This document shows positions 6,718-13,988 of a stretch of 13,988 nucleotides of DNA, piece by piece. The stretch is from Planctomycetota bacterium (GTDB taxonomy: Bacteria > Planctomycetota > Planctomycetia > Isosphaerales > Isosphaeraceae). Location: assembly GCA_021778575.1 (NCBI GenBank), contig JAJYCH010000041.1, positions 1 to 13,988 on the forward strand, written 5' to 3'. The number at the start of each line of letters is the position of its first letter. Positions within the stretch are counted from its first letter, which is position 1. The notes under the pieces were generated by a model. The model was not told the origin of the DNA. It searched no databases and worked only from the letters and a program-made list of their open reading frames with translations. A program made the translations under genes and the position numbers.

Positions 6718-8754
6718 ATGGCTCTGTTCGGTCGAACGGTTTCCCAGTCGAGAGAAAGCGGCCCGGCGTTGAAGGCCCCGTCGCGCGTGATCATCGAGGC
6801 GATTCACCCGGCCATCGACGGCGGTCTCTTTCCGATCAAACGAACCGTTGGCGAGGAAGTTGTCGTCAACGCCGACGTCTTCGCCGAAGGGCATGATATC
6901 CTCAAGGTTGTACTCAAATATCGATTACTGGGCGCGACCGACTGGCGCGAAACCCCCATGGTCGCGCAACCGTACAACGATCGCTGGACCGGCCGGTTTA
7001 CCGTCGATCAGCGCGGGACCATCGAATACACGATCGAAGGTTGGATCGACCGGTTCGAGTCGTGGCACGACGAACTCCGCCGGAAGACCGAGGCCGGTCA
7101 GGACGTCGCCAGCGAACTCCTTGAAGGAGCCGAGCACGTTCTGACCGGAGCGCGTCGAGCCTCGGGCGAGGACGCGAAATGGCTCGGGGCTCGCTGCGAA
7201 GTTCTGGCGAAGCCCGGCGACCAGGCCGGACGAATTCAGGCGGGGCTCGACCCCGAACTCGTCGCGATCATGGCGAAAACGCCCGACCGGACCCGGGGGT
7301 TCACCCACGAACCTTACCTTCAAGTGATCGTCGAGCGCGAACGAGCTCGCTACGGCGCGTGGTACGAGATGTTTCCACGATCAACATCGCCGGTTCCCGG
7401 TGAGCATGGAACCTTCAAGACAACCGAGGATCGGTTGCCCTACGTGGCGAGCATGGGGTTCGACGTCGTTTATCTCCCGCCGATTCATCCGATCGGCCGA
7501 GCGTTCCGCAAAGGACCGAATAATACTCTGACGCCCGGCCCCGACGACCCGGGAAGCCCCTGGGCGATCGGCGGGCCGGAAGGGGGTCACAAGTCGGTCC
7601 ATCCGCAACTTGGAACCTTGGCCGACTTCGACCACCTGGTCGCCGCCGCCCGGAAGTTGAACCTGGAAATCGCGCTCGACATCGCGTTTCAGTGCTCGCC
7701 CGACCACCCTTATGTCAAGGAGCATCCCGGCTGGTTCCGTCACCGGCCCGACGGCACCATCAAGTATGCCGAGAATCCGCCCAAGAAATATCAAGACATC
7801 TACCCGATCGACTTCGAGTGCGAGGACTGGGAAGCCCTCTATGCCGAGTTGCGCGACGTCTTCCTCTTCTGGGTCGGGCATGGCGTGACGATCTTCCGGG
7901 TTGATAATCCGCACACCAAACCGTTCCGCTTCTGGGACTGGGTGATCCGCGAGATCCGCGACCGGAACCCCGACGTGATCTTCCTGGCCGAGGCCTTCAC
8001 CCGCCCCAAGCTGATGCTCCGGCTGGCCAAGGGGGGCTACCCGCAGTCGTACAGCTACTTCACCTGGCGGAACACCAAGCAGGCGATCGAGCAATACTTT
8101 ACCGAGCTGACCCGGACCGACGCCGTCGAGACGATGCGGCCCAACCTGTTCGCCAACACGCCCGATATCAACAACGATTTCCTCCATCACGGCGGTCGTC
8201 CCGCGTTCCAGATCCGCCTGGTCCTGGCGGCCACGCTCGGAGCCACGTATGGGATCTACGGGCCGCCGTTCGAGCAATGTGTCGGCACCCCCGTGAAGCC
8301 CGGTTCCGAAGAATATCTCGACTCCGAGAAGTACCAGGTCCGCCACTGGGATCTCGACGCGCCGGGCAACCTTCGGGCGTTCATCACCCGGATCAACCAG
8401 GTCCGCCGCGACAACCTGGCGCTCCATTTTGATCGGAACCTCCAGTTCGTCGCGACCGACAACGAACAAGTCATCGCCTACCTCAAGAAGACCGACGACA
8501 ACGCCAACGTGGTCCTGACCGTCGTCAATCTCGACCCCCGGAATACCCAGTCGGCCTGGGTCCGCGTGCCGTTCTGGGATCTGAACCTGACCCACGGCGA
8601 ACCGTATCAGGTTCACGATCAGATCAGCGACGCCCGCTATCTCTGGGCGGGCGAAGCGAACTTCGTTCAGCTCGATCCCCACTCCTGCCCGGCCCATATT
8701 TTTCGGATCAGGCGCAAAGTAAAGACCGAACGAGATTTTGATTATTTCGTTTGA
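6718..8754 (+). CDS. glgE: Alpha-1,4-glucan:maltose-1-phosphate maltosyltransferase (GlgE)
   Basis: GlgE (GH13 family) transfers the maltosyl unit of alpha-maltose 1-phosphate to the non-reducing end of an alpha-1,4-glucan, releasing phosphate. The 678 residues are normal length. An N-terminal beta domain begins at RVIIEAIHPAIDGG (23-36), followed by an all-helical insert (115-195) and then the barrel with YLPPIHPIGRAFRKGPNN (252-269). The catalytic residues are all present: nucleophile D396 in FRVDNPHTKP, acid/base E425 in FLAEAFTRPK and the third carboxylate D483 in NTPDINND, numbering almost the same as in Streptomyces GlgE. The RBS GAGGG (6707-6711) is 6 nt before the ATG. The gene lies 36 nt upstream of the maltokinase-GlgB fusion, so substrate supply, chain growth and branching are genetically linked. 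Confidence 0.96.
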   Translation: MALFGRTVSQSRESGPALKAPSRVIIEAIHPAIDGGLFPIKRTVGEEVVVNADVFAEGHDILKVVLKYRLLGATDWRETPMVAQPYNDRWTGRFTVDQRGTIEYTIEGWIDRFESWHDELRRKTEAGQDVASELLEGAEHVLTGARRASGEDAKWLGARCEVLAKPGDQAGRIQAGLDPELVAIMAKTPDRTRGFTHEPYLQVIVERERARYGAWYEMFPRSTSPVPGEHGTFKTTEDRLPYVASMGFDVVYLPPIHPIGRAFRKGPNNTLTPGPDDPGSPWAIGGPEGGHKSVHPQLGTLADFDHLVAAARKLNLEIALDIAFQCSPDHPYVKEHPGWFRHRPDGTIKYAENPPKKYQDIYPIDFECEDWEALYAELRDVFLFWVGHGVTIFRVDNPHTKPFRFWDWVIREIRDRNPDVIFLAEAFTRPKLMLRLAKGGYPQSYSYFTWRNTKQAIEQYFTELTRTDAVETMRPNLFANTPDINNDFLHHGGRPAFQIRLVLAATLGATYGIYGPPFEQCVGTPVKPGSEEYLDSEKYQVRHWDLDAPGNLRAFITRINQVRRDNLALHFDRNLQFVATDNEQVIAYLKKTDDNANVVLTVVNLDPRNTQSAWVRVPFWDLNLTHGEPYQVHDQISDARYLWAGEANFVQLDPHSCPAHIFRIRRKVKTERDFDYFV

Positions 8755-8790
8755 ATTGCCTTTGATTCTTCGATTCAGGAGCCTTGAACG

Positions 8791-11700
8791 ATGGCGGCCG
8801 TTTCCGACCCCAGTCCGATTGACGCCGCGCTCGACGGTGAAGCCCGCCGGATTCTTGAGACTCAAGAACTGCCGAACTTCCTGGCCCGCCAGCGCTGGTT
8901 CGCCGGCAAGGCTCGCCCGATCCGGACCGTCCGGTGGCTCGACTGGACCAGGGGCGGCGGATTCCCGTCGGGAACCTGTCTGAGCTTGATTCGGGTCGAG
9001 TACCAGTCGGGCCTCGCCGACACCTATCTCCTGCCGATCGGTCTGGCTCAAGGAGCAAGAGCCGCGACGATCGAGCGCGATCAGCCGGGCCGGGTTATCG
9101 GTCGATTACCAGGTCTGGGGCTGATCTACGACTCGCTGGCCGACCCCGAAGTCGGGGCGACGCTCCTGGAAGCCATCGCCGGTTCACGGACGATTCCGGC
9201 GGGGTCGGGGTCGGTCCAGGCGTTGACGACGGCCGCGTTTACTCAGGCGAGAGGTCCGATCGACGCGCCGTTGCCGGTCGTCGGCGGCTCGTTCGAGCAG
9301 AGTAACTCCGCGATCCTGTTCGGCGATCGGCTGATCCTCAAGATTTTTCGGAGGCTCGACCTGGGGATCAATCCCGACTTCGAGATCGGCCGGTTTCTCG
9401 CCGAGAAGACCACCTTCAACCGGATTCCGCAGACCGCCGGGGCCATCCTCTACGAGGTTCCCGGCTCCGACCCGATGATGATCGGAATCCTCCAAGGACT
9501 GGTCCCGAACCTGGGGACCGGCTGGGATCACGCACTGGGCGCGTTACGCTCTTATTACGAACGGGCCAGTGCGACCGAGCCCGAGTCATTTGAAGGTCGA
9601 TCGCTCCTGGAACTGGTCGAGACGCCGGTTCCCGTCGCGATCCGAGCCGCGATCGGCGACTATCTCGACGACGCGGCGACACTGGGTCGCCGGACCGCCG
9701 AGCTGCATCTGGCGCTGGCGAGCAACCCCGACCAGCCGGCGTTTTGCCCCGAGCCGATGACCCCGAACGACCTCGACCACCTGGCCAACGAGGTGACCAA
9801 CCAGGTCGAGAAAACGCTGGGCGTGCTGCGGGCCGGCCGAGCCAGACTGACCGGAATCATTGGTGACCAGGCCGATCGAGTCCTCGACCAGGCGCCGAGG
9901 CTCCTCGACCGGATCGAAGCCCTGCGCGGTCTGCCGGTCGAGGCCGCGCGGATCAGGATTCACGGCGACTATCACCTCGGCCAGGTTCTCCGGACCGACC
10001 AGGATTTCGTCATCCTCGACTTCGAGGGAGAACCGGCGAAACCGCTCGCCGAACGGGTCCGCAAGGTCTCGCCGCTCAAGGACGTGGTGGGGATGATCCG
10101 TTCGTTCGACTACGCGGCCTTCGCGGCTCTTTTCGATTTCGTCGGCGACCATCCCGAGAACTTCGATCGGTTGAGCCCGCTCGCCCGGAGCTGGCGGACC
10201 TGGGTCTCGGCCGCGTTCTTGAAGGCTTACCTGACAACGGCGGCGGGTGCGCCGTTCTTACCGGGCGACCGAGCCCGGATTGGCCTGTTGCTCGATGCGT
10301 TGATGCTCGACAAAGCCTTGTATGAGCTGCTCTATGAACTTAACAACCGGCCGGGCTGGGTCCGGATTCCGCTCCAGGGGATTCTGTCATTGCTTCCCGC
10401 CGAGCCTGCCCGGCAACTGTCGATTCTCGGCGAGATGGATCTCTACCTGCTCGGCGAGGGGACACACTACCAGGCGTATGACAAGCTCGGTGCCCATCTG
10501 GTCGAGCAAGCGGGAGTCCACGGTTGTCACTTCGCGGTCTGGGCACCGAACGCGCTCCGGGTCTCGGTGATCGGCGAGTTCAACGACTGGCAGCCGGGCC
10601 GGAACAGTCTGGAACTTCGTGGATCTTCGGGAATCTGGGAAGGGTTCGTGCCGGGAATCGGCGATGGGATGACTTACAAGTACGCGATCGAATCTTCGTA
10701 TGGCGATTACAAGGTCGCCAAGGCCGACCCTTACGCCTTCGGAGCCGAACCTCGGCCGAAGACCGCGTCGGTCGTTCGCGACCTCGATTCCTACCAGTGG
10801 AACGATGGTCGGTGGCTGGCTCATCGCTCGGGGAATAACGTGCTGGGGGCTCCGATCTCGATTTACGAGGTCCATCTGGGGTCGTGGATGCGAGGCGAGG
10901 CGAACCGCTGGCTCACGTACAACGAGCTGGCTCCGTTGCTCGCCGACTATGTTCACGAGATGGGATTCACGCATGTCGAACTGATGCCGATCGCCGAACA
11001 TCCGTTCGACGGTTCCTGGGGCTATCAGGTCACGGGCTACTTCGCGCCAACCAGCCGATTTGGCTCACCGGCCGAGTTCATGGCCTTGATCGATTTGCTT
11101 CATCAGCGCGGAATCGGCGTGATCGTCGACTGGGTTCCCGCGCACTTTCCCACCGACGAACATGCGCTTGGTTATTTTGATGGAACACATCTCTACGAAC
11201 ATAACGATCCGCGTCAAGGGTTCCATCCCGACTGGGATACGTTCATCTTCAACTTCGGTCGGCCCGAGGTCGCGAACTTCCTGATCGCCAACGCGCTGTT
11301 CTGGCTCGATAAGTACCATGTCGATGGGCTCAGGGTCGACGCCGTGGCGTCGATGCTCTATCGCGATTATTCGCGAAAAAGCGGCGAATGGGTCGCGAAC
11401 GAGTTCGGTGGCCGCGAAAATCTTGAGGCGATTTCGCTCCTGAAGCGATTCAACGAGCAGGTCCACGCCGCGTTTCCCGACGTGTTGACGATTGCCGAGG
11501 AATCGACTTCCTGGCCGATGGTCACCAAGCCCACTTTCGCCGGCGGGCTTGGATTCGACCTCAAGTGGGACATGGGCTGGATGCACGACACCCTGGCCTA
11601 TTTCGCCGAAGATCCCGTCAACCGCAAGTATCATCACAACAAGTTGACATTTCGCGGCCTTTATCTGTTTGCCGAGAGTTTCGTCCTGCCGCTCTCGCAC

Positions 11701-12309
11701 GACGAGGTCGTCCACGGCAAGGGCTCGCTCCTGAACAAGATGCCTGGCGACGCCTGGCAGAAGTTCGCCAACGTCCGGCTTCTGTTCGGTTATCAGTTTG
11801 CCCAGCCCGGCAAGAAGATGCTGTTCATGGGGGATGAATTCGGCCAGTCGAAGGAGTGGAACCACGACACGTCGCTCGACTGGCACCTCCTCGACCAGCC
11901 GCTCCACGCGGGTCTGAAGCGCTGGGTTCGCGACCTGAACACGCTCTATCGCGCCGAGCCCGAACTCCACGAACTCGATGCGAGCCCCGACGGTTTCACG
12001 TGGATCAACGCCGACGACGCCGAGCAAAGCGTCCTGAGCCTGGTCCGCAAAGGGCACTCGACGGCCGGCCTGATCCTGTTCGTGGCCAACTTCACGCCGG
12101 TCCCGAGGTCGAATTATCGTGTGGGAGTGCCTGAAGTCGGCCGCTGGGTCGAGATTCTCAACAGCGACGCCCCGTTGTACGGCGGCAGTGGTCAGGGCAA
12201 CATCGGCGGTGTCGAGACCACGCCCGTCCGGATGCATGGTTTCGACCAGTCGCTGAACCTGACGCTGCCGCCGCTCGGGATCGTGGTCTTGCGGTCACCG
12301 ACGAGATGA
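8791..12309 (+). CDS. glgB: Maltokinase (Mak/Pep2) fused to 1,4-alpha-glucan branching enzyme (GlgB)
   Basis: One uninterrupted 1172-residue frame contains two complete enzymes. Residues 1-535 are maltokinase, which phosphorylates maltose with ATP to maltose 1-phosphate. It has the N-terminal cap motif [10 protein letters not shown] (33-42), catalytic loop HGDYHLGQ (391-398), metal-binding LDFEGEP (409-415) and the C-terminal [20 protein letters not shown] (511-530). Residues about 545-1172 are GH13 branching enzyme: [10 protein letters not shown] (550-559), a CBM48 domain (about 575-665), a barrel from IYEVHLGSW (691), DWVPAHFP (780-787), nucleophile D850 in LRVDAVAS, acid/base E903 in TIAEEST, D971 in [10 protein letters not shown], and a C-terminal beta domain. 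The linker is only about 10 residues. The branching half lacks the extra N1 domain of long GlgBs; the kinase occupies that place. AGGAG (8777-8781) is 9 nt before the ATG. Maltokinase is more usually separate or fused to TreS. Confidence 0.95.
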   Translation: MAAVSDPSPIDAALDGEARRILETQELPNFLARQRWFAGKARPIRTVRWLDWTRGGGFPSGTCLSLIRVEYQSGLADTYLLPIGLAQGARAATIERDQPGRVIGRLPGLGLIYDSLADPEVGATLLEAIAGSRTIPAGSGSVQALTTAAFTQARGPIDAPLPVVGGSFEQSNSAILFGDRLILKIFRRLDLGINPDFEIGRFLAEKTTFNRIPQTAGAILYEVPGSDPMMIGILQGLVPNLGTGWDHALGALRSYYERASATEPESFEGRSLLELVETPVPVAIRAAIGDYLDDAATLGRRTAELHLALASNPDQPAFCPEPMTPNDLDHLANEVTNQVEKTLGVLRAGRARLTGIIGDQADRVLDQAPRLLDRIEALRGLPVEAARIRIHGDYHLGQVLRTDQDFVILDFEGEPAKPLAERVRKVSPLKDVVGMIRSFDYAAFAALFDFVGDHPENFDRLSPLARSWRTWVSAAFLKAYLTTAAGAPFLPGDRARIGLLLDALMLDKALYELLYELNNRPGWVRIPLQGILSLLPAEPARQLSILGEMDLYLLGEGTHYQAYDKLGAHLVEQAGVHGCHFAVWAPNALRVSVIGEFNDWQPGRNSLELRGSSGIWEGFVPGIGDGMTYKYAIESSYGDYKVAKADPYAFGAEPRPKTASVVRDLDSYQWNDGRWLAHRSGNNVLGAPISIYEVHLGSWMRGEANRWLTYNELAPLLADYVHEMGFTHVELMPIAEHPFDGSWGYQVTGYFAPTSRFGSPAEFMALIDLLHQRGIGVIVDWVPAHFPTDEHALGYFDGTHLYEHNDPRQGFHPDWDTFIFNFGRPEVANFLIANALFWLDKYHVDGLRVDAVASMLYRDYSRKSGEWVANEFGGRENLEAISLLKRFNEQVHAAFPDVLTIAEESTSWPMVTKPTFAGGLGFDLKWDMGWMHDTLAYFAEDPVNRKYHHNKLTFRGLYLFAESFVLPLSHDEVVHGKGSLLNKMPGDAWQKFANVRLLFGYQFAQPGKKMLFMGDEFGQSKEWNHDTSLDWHLLDQPLHAGLKRWVRDLNTLYRAEPELHELDASPDGFTWINADDAEQSVLSLVRKGHSTAGLILFVANFTPVPRSNYRVGVPEVGRWVEILNSDAPLYGGSGQGNIGGVETTPVRMHGFDQSLNLTLPPLGIVVLRSPTR

Positions 12310-12343
12310 TGGGAAACCGACCTGATCTTGCCAGGCTTTGGCT

Positions 12344-12361
12344 GCAAAATCCTTATTTTGC
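12344..12361. terminator. Possible bidirectional terminator between convergent genes
   Basis: GCAAAAT (12344-12350) and ATTTTGC (12355-12361) are perfect reverse complements around a 4-nt loop. The stem can be extended by three more pairs, one a G-U wobble, to 12341-12364. It lies in the short gap between the plus-strand fusion gene and the minus-strand membrane protein gene and overlaps the stop codon of the latter (12353-12355). The A/T-rich stem is unlike a strong GC-rich intrinsic terminator, so the role is tentative. Confidence 0.35.
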
Positions 12362-12814
12362 GGCAGGAGCTTCGGTGGGATTGGGCGCGAGCGAACCGGT
12401 CGTGGGCCGGCGGATCTTCTGGGCCGGCTTGTCGACATCGATCCGGCCCGGCGGTCGGGGTACGGTCAAGCTATCGACCACCAGCGTCGACATCCCGGCA
12501 AAAATCAACAGCGTCGCCATCGCCAGGCCGAAGCCGTGCCAGGGTTGAAAGCGGTAAATCAGGATAAACACACCCGTCCAGACAATCGCCAGCAACACGG
12601 TCCAACGAATGTCGTCAGTGAACATGGTGGCAAAGCCGGTGTGGGTCCAGGTCAGGGCCGTTCCGAGGATCAAGGCTCCGAGCAACGACTTCCACGCGAC
12701 TCCCTTGGGAACCTCTTCGTACAGGTAGTTTTGACCATATTCCACCACGATGTAAGAGATCGCGAACAGAATCAGCGAATAAATCAGGAAGGACCAGATC
12801 AGCGTGAGGATCAT
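12353..12814 (-). CDS. Four-helix membrane protein of unknown function
   Basis: This 153-residue protein is not recognised as a named family. Four hydrophobic segments are evident: about 2-24 (starting MILTLIWSFLIYSLILF), 40-60, 69-88 and 94-113. A short polar loop EYGQNYLYEEVPKG lies between the first two. The C-terminal 40 residues are polar, proline- and basic-rich (VPRPPGRIDVDKP, then APNPTEAPAAK), and with four helices lie on the same side as the N-terminus. The pattern suggests a small inner-membrane protein. The RBS is weak (GAGTG about 8 nt upstream). The gene converges on the maltokinase-GlgB fusion and diverges from the TIM-barrel gene at 13001, with a perfect 9-bp inverted repeat in their shared upstream region. 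Nothing ties it functionally to either neighbour. Confidence 0.75.
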   Translation of the reverse strand: MILTLIWSFLIYSLILFAISYIVVEYGQNYLYEEVPKGVAWKSLLGALILGTALTWTHTGFATMFTDDIRWTVLLAIVWTGVFILIYRFQPWHGFGLAMATLLIFAGMSTLVVDSLTVPRPPGRIDVDKPAQKIRRPTTGSLAPNPTEAPAAK

Positions 12815-12893
12815 GGGCGGACACTCAGAGGTTCGAGAGGGTTAACCGATGGCTCCGAAAGGAATAACATTCGATTCATCGTAATCAAACGCC

Positions 12894-12936
12894 CCGCGAA
12901 CCACCACCGCCCGCTGGTACTTTCTGGGGTTCGCGG
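12894..12936. repeat. Perfect 9-bp inverted repeat in a divergent intergenic region
   Basis: CCGCGAACC (12894-12902) and GGTTCGCGG (12928-12936) are exact reverse complements separated by 25 nt. The repeat lies between the divergent starts at 12814 and 13001, where promoters for both genes must be. It could be a paired operator for a regulator or a long-loop hairpin in one of the leaders. The arm centres (12898 and 12932) are 34 bp apart, about three helical turns, which would place two protein-binding half-sites on one DNA face. Confidence 0.4.
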
Positions 12937-13000
12937 TAGGATAGCAACTTATCGAGCTTCCGAACTTCGCCCCGATCCGCCCCGACCCGAGACGCGAGCC

Positions 13001-13825
13001 ATGATCCGCATCAGCGCCTTTGCCGACGAGATCTCCCCCGACCCCGTCGAGCAGGTCGACGTACTGACCCGGCACGGCATCCGCCATATCGAATTCCGCT
13101 CGATCCACGGGACCAACGTCCTCGACCTCAAGGCGGCGCAGCACCATGCCTTCCGGGCGTTGCTTCGCGACCGCGATTTCGAGCTCAGCGCGATCGGATC
13201 GCCGATCGGCAAGATCAAGGCCAACGAACCCTTCGAGCCCCACCTCGAACGCTTCGAGCACGCGCTGGACCTCGCCGACTTCTACGCCTGCCCGCGCATC
13301 CGGATCTTCAGCTATTACATTCCCGAAGGGGACGCGCCGGAGATTTATCGCGACGAGGTCCTCCGCCGGATGGCCGAGACAGCCCGGATCGCCGCCGACC
13401 GAGGCGTGACTCTGTTTCTCGAAAATGAAAAAGGGATCTACGGCGATACCGCCGCAAGGGTCGCGGAGATTCTGGATTTCGTCAATTCGCGGTCACTTGT
13501 TCACGCCTTCGACCCCGCCAATTACCTCGAAGTTGGCGAGACCATCGACGACGCCTGGGACCTCCTCCGCAAACGAACCGGGCATATCCACGTCAAGGAT
13601 TACGACCCGATCACGAAGAAGAACGTCGTTCCCGGCAAAGGGGAAGGGCAGATCGTCCGGATCATCGCCGACGCCGTGCTCGACGGTTTCAGCGGTTTCT
13701 GCACCCTCGAACCGCACCTGCTGGTGGCCGAGGCCATGACCGGATTCACCGGCCCCGAACGGTTCGGAGAAGCCGCCGAGGCATTGCAAGTCGCGCTCGA
13801 TCGCAAGAAGATCCCTTACGGTTGA
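13001..13825 (+). CDS. Sugar phosphate isomerase/epimerase-type TIM barrel protein
   Basis: This 274-residue protein belongs to the xylose isomerase-like TIM barrel superfamily (AP_endonuc_2 fold), which includes sugar isomerases, epimerases and related metal enzymes. The metal-binding pattern is visible: E141 in LFLENEKGIYGD, D171 in HAFDPANYLEVGE, H197 in HIHVKDYDP and E237 in TLEPHL. The N-terminus ISAFADEISPDPVEQVDVL is typical of the family, which fixes the ATG at 13001; the frame is open further upstream through the intergenic region, but that stretch is not protein-like. There is no signal peptide, so it is cytoplasmic. The RBS is weak. Planctomycetes carry many such paralogues and the substrate cannot be assigned. 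It diverges from the membrane protein gene and stands apart from the glucan cluster. Confidence 0.87.
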   Translation: MIRISAFADEISPDPVEQVDVLTRHGIRHIEFRSIHGTNVLDLKAAQHHAFRALLRDRDFELSAIGSPIGKIKANEPFEPHLERFEHALDLADFYACPRIRIFSYYIPEGDAPEIYRDEVLRRMAETARIAADRGVTLFLENEKGIYGDTAARVAEILDFVNSRSLVHAFDPANYLEVGETIDDAWDLLRKRTGHIHVKDYDPITKKNVVPGKGEGQIVRIIADAVLDGFSGFCTLEPHLLVAEAMTGFTGPERFGEAAEALQVALDRKKIPYG

Positions 13826-13878
13826 TCTGATCATGCGGGAATGGAGCCCCCCGGGTGCCATGCTTGAGGCGATCGAGT

Positions 13879-13988
13879 CTAATTCGTCCGGTTCGACCGG
13901 AGACTGCCAATGATCTCGGCCAACCGGTTGACCCCGGCCTGGCAGAGGTGGGCGATCAGGGTATCGAGCAAGGTTTCCGACGCCGTGG
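13879..13988 (-). CDS. C-terminal end of an unidentified protein (partial)
   Basis: Reading the minus strand from the right edge gives an open frame that ends at TAG (complement of 13879-13881). It encodes about 36 residues, including ETLLDTLIAHLCQAGVNRLA followed by EIIGSL and a polar tail. Third codon positions are strongly G/C like the neighbouring genes, and the sequence is a plausible amphipathic helix. The piece is too short to assign a family. An opposing reading on the plus strand from 13911 is the main alternative. Confidence 0.42.
   Translation of the reverse strand, partial: TASETLLDTLIAHLCQAGVNRLAEIIGSLRSNRTN

Noticed and set aside
7381..9051. 556-codon open frame on the minus strand opposite glgE and the start of mak-glgB
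   Set aside because: It is fully antisense to two clearly real enzymes. Long antisense frames are expected where codons are G/C-biased, and the translation has low-complexity Arg/Asp/Gly composition with no domain.
11065..12237. 390-codon minus-strand frame opposite the GlgB half
   Set aside because: It is antisense to conserved GH13 catalytic sequence and is a by-product of codon bias.
12338..13825. 495-residue version of the TIM-barrel protein
   Set aside because: The added part overlaps the opposing membrane protein gene and lacks structure; the family N-terminus begins at 13001.
13911..13988. Plus-strand gene starting at 13911 with GGAG upstream
   Set aside because: The reading is Trp-rich and uses AGG arginine codons uncommon in this window. 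The opposing minus-strand frame looks more like protein, although the choice is not certain.
1..13988. CRISPR arrays, insertion sequences, tRNA or rRNA genes, phage or defence systems
   Set aside because: No regularly spaced repeats, transposase motifs, cloverleaf or rRNA sequence, or defence-type domains were found; the region reads as stable core chromosome.

Overview
The window looks like chromosomal DNA of a planctomycete, most likely from the Isosphaeraceae group. The base composition is GC-rich with strong G/C in third codon positions. The gene content fits too: a secreted transglutaminase-type protein of a kind common in planctomycetes, an LpxL/HtrB-like acyltransferase, and a GlgE alpha-glucan pathway with an unusual fusion gene. 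This placement is inferred from gene style, not from a marker gene. There are no mobile elements, CRISPR arrays, tRNAs or rRNAs.

Region 1 (1-4884, minus strand). Read in transcription order: an LpxL/HtrB-like lipid acyltransferase (4884-3937), UDP-GlcNAc 2-epimerase WecB (3916-2753), the DNA polymerase III delta subunit HolA (2700-1690), a small unrecognised protein (1651-1385), a BON-like small protein (1248-1033) followed by a perfect 12-bp hairpin (956-988), and the N-terminal 247 residues of an exported transglutaminase-type protein (741 to beyond the left edge). The first four genes are separated by only 20-52 nt and are probably one operon. It mixes envelope synthesis with a replication clamp-loader gene.

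Region 2 (4885-12309, plus strand). A divergent intergenic region carries a near-consensus sigma-54 promoter (5028-5043) ahead of an MFS transporter (5094-6557). Then come glgE (6718-8754) and a 3.5-kb gene (8791-12309) that fuses a complete maltokinase (Mak/Pep2) to a complete branching enzyme (GlgB). In the known GlgE pathway, maltokinase makes maltose 1-phosphate, GlgE adds its maltosyl unit to a growing alpha-1,4-glucan, and GlgB adds alpha-1,6 branches. Here two adjacent genes encode all three steps. Trehalose synthase (TreS), the usual source of maltose, is not in the window.

Region 3 (12310-13988). A four-helix membrane protein of unknown function (12814-12353, minus) converges on the fusion gene. 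Divergent from it is a sugar phosphate isomerase/epimerase-type TIM barrel (13001-13825), with a perfect 9-bp inverted repeat in the shared upstream region. The right edge holds what looks like the C-terminal end of another minus-strand gene.

The most notable items are the maltokinase-GlgB fusion beside glgE and the sigma-54 promoter at the head of that gene run.
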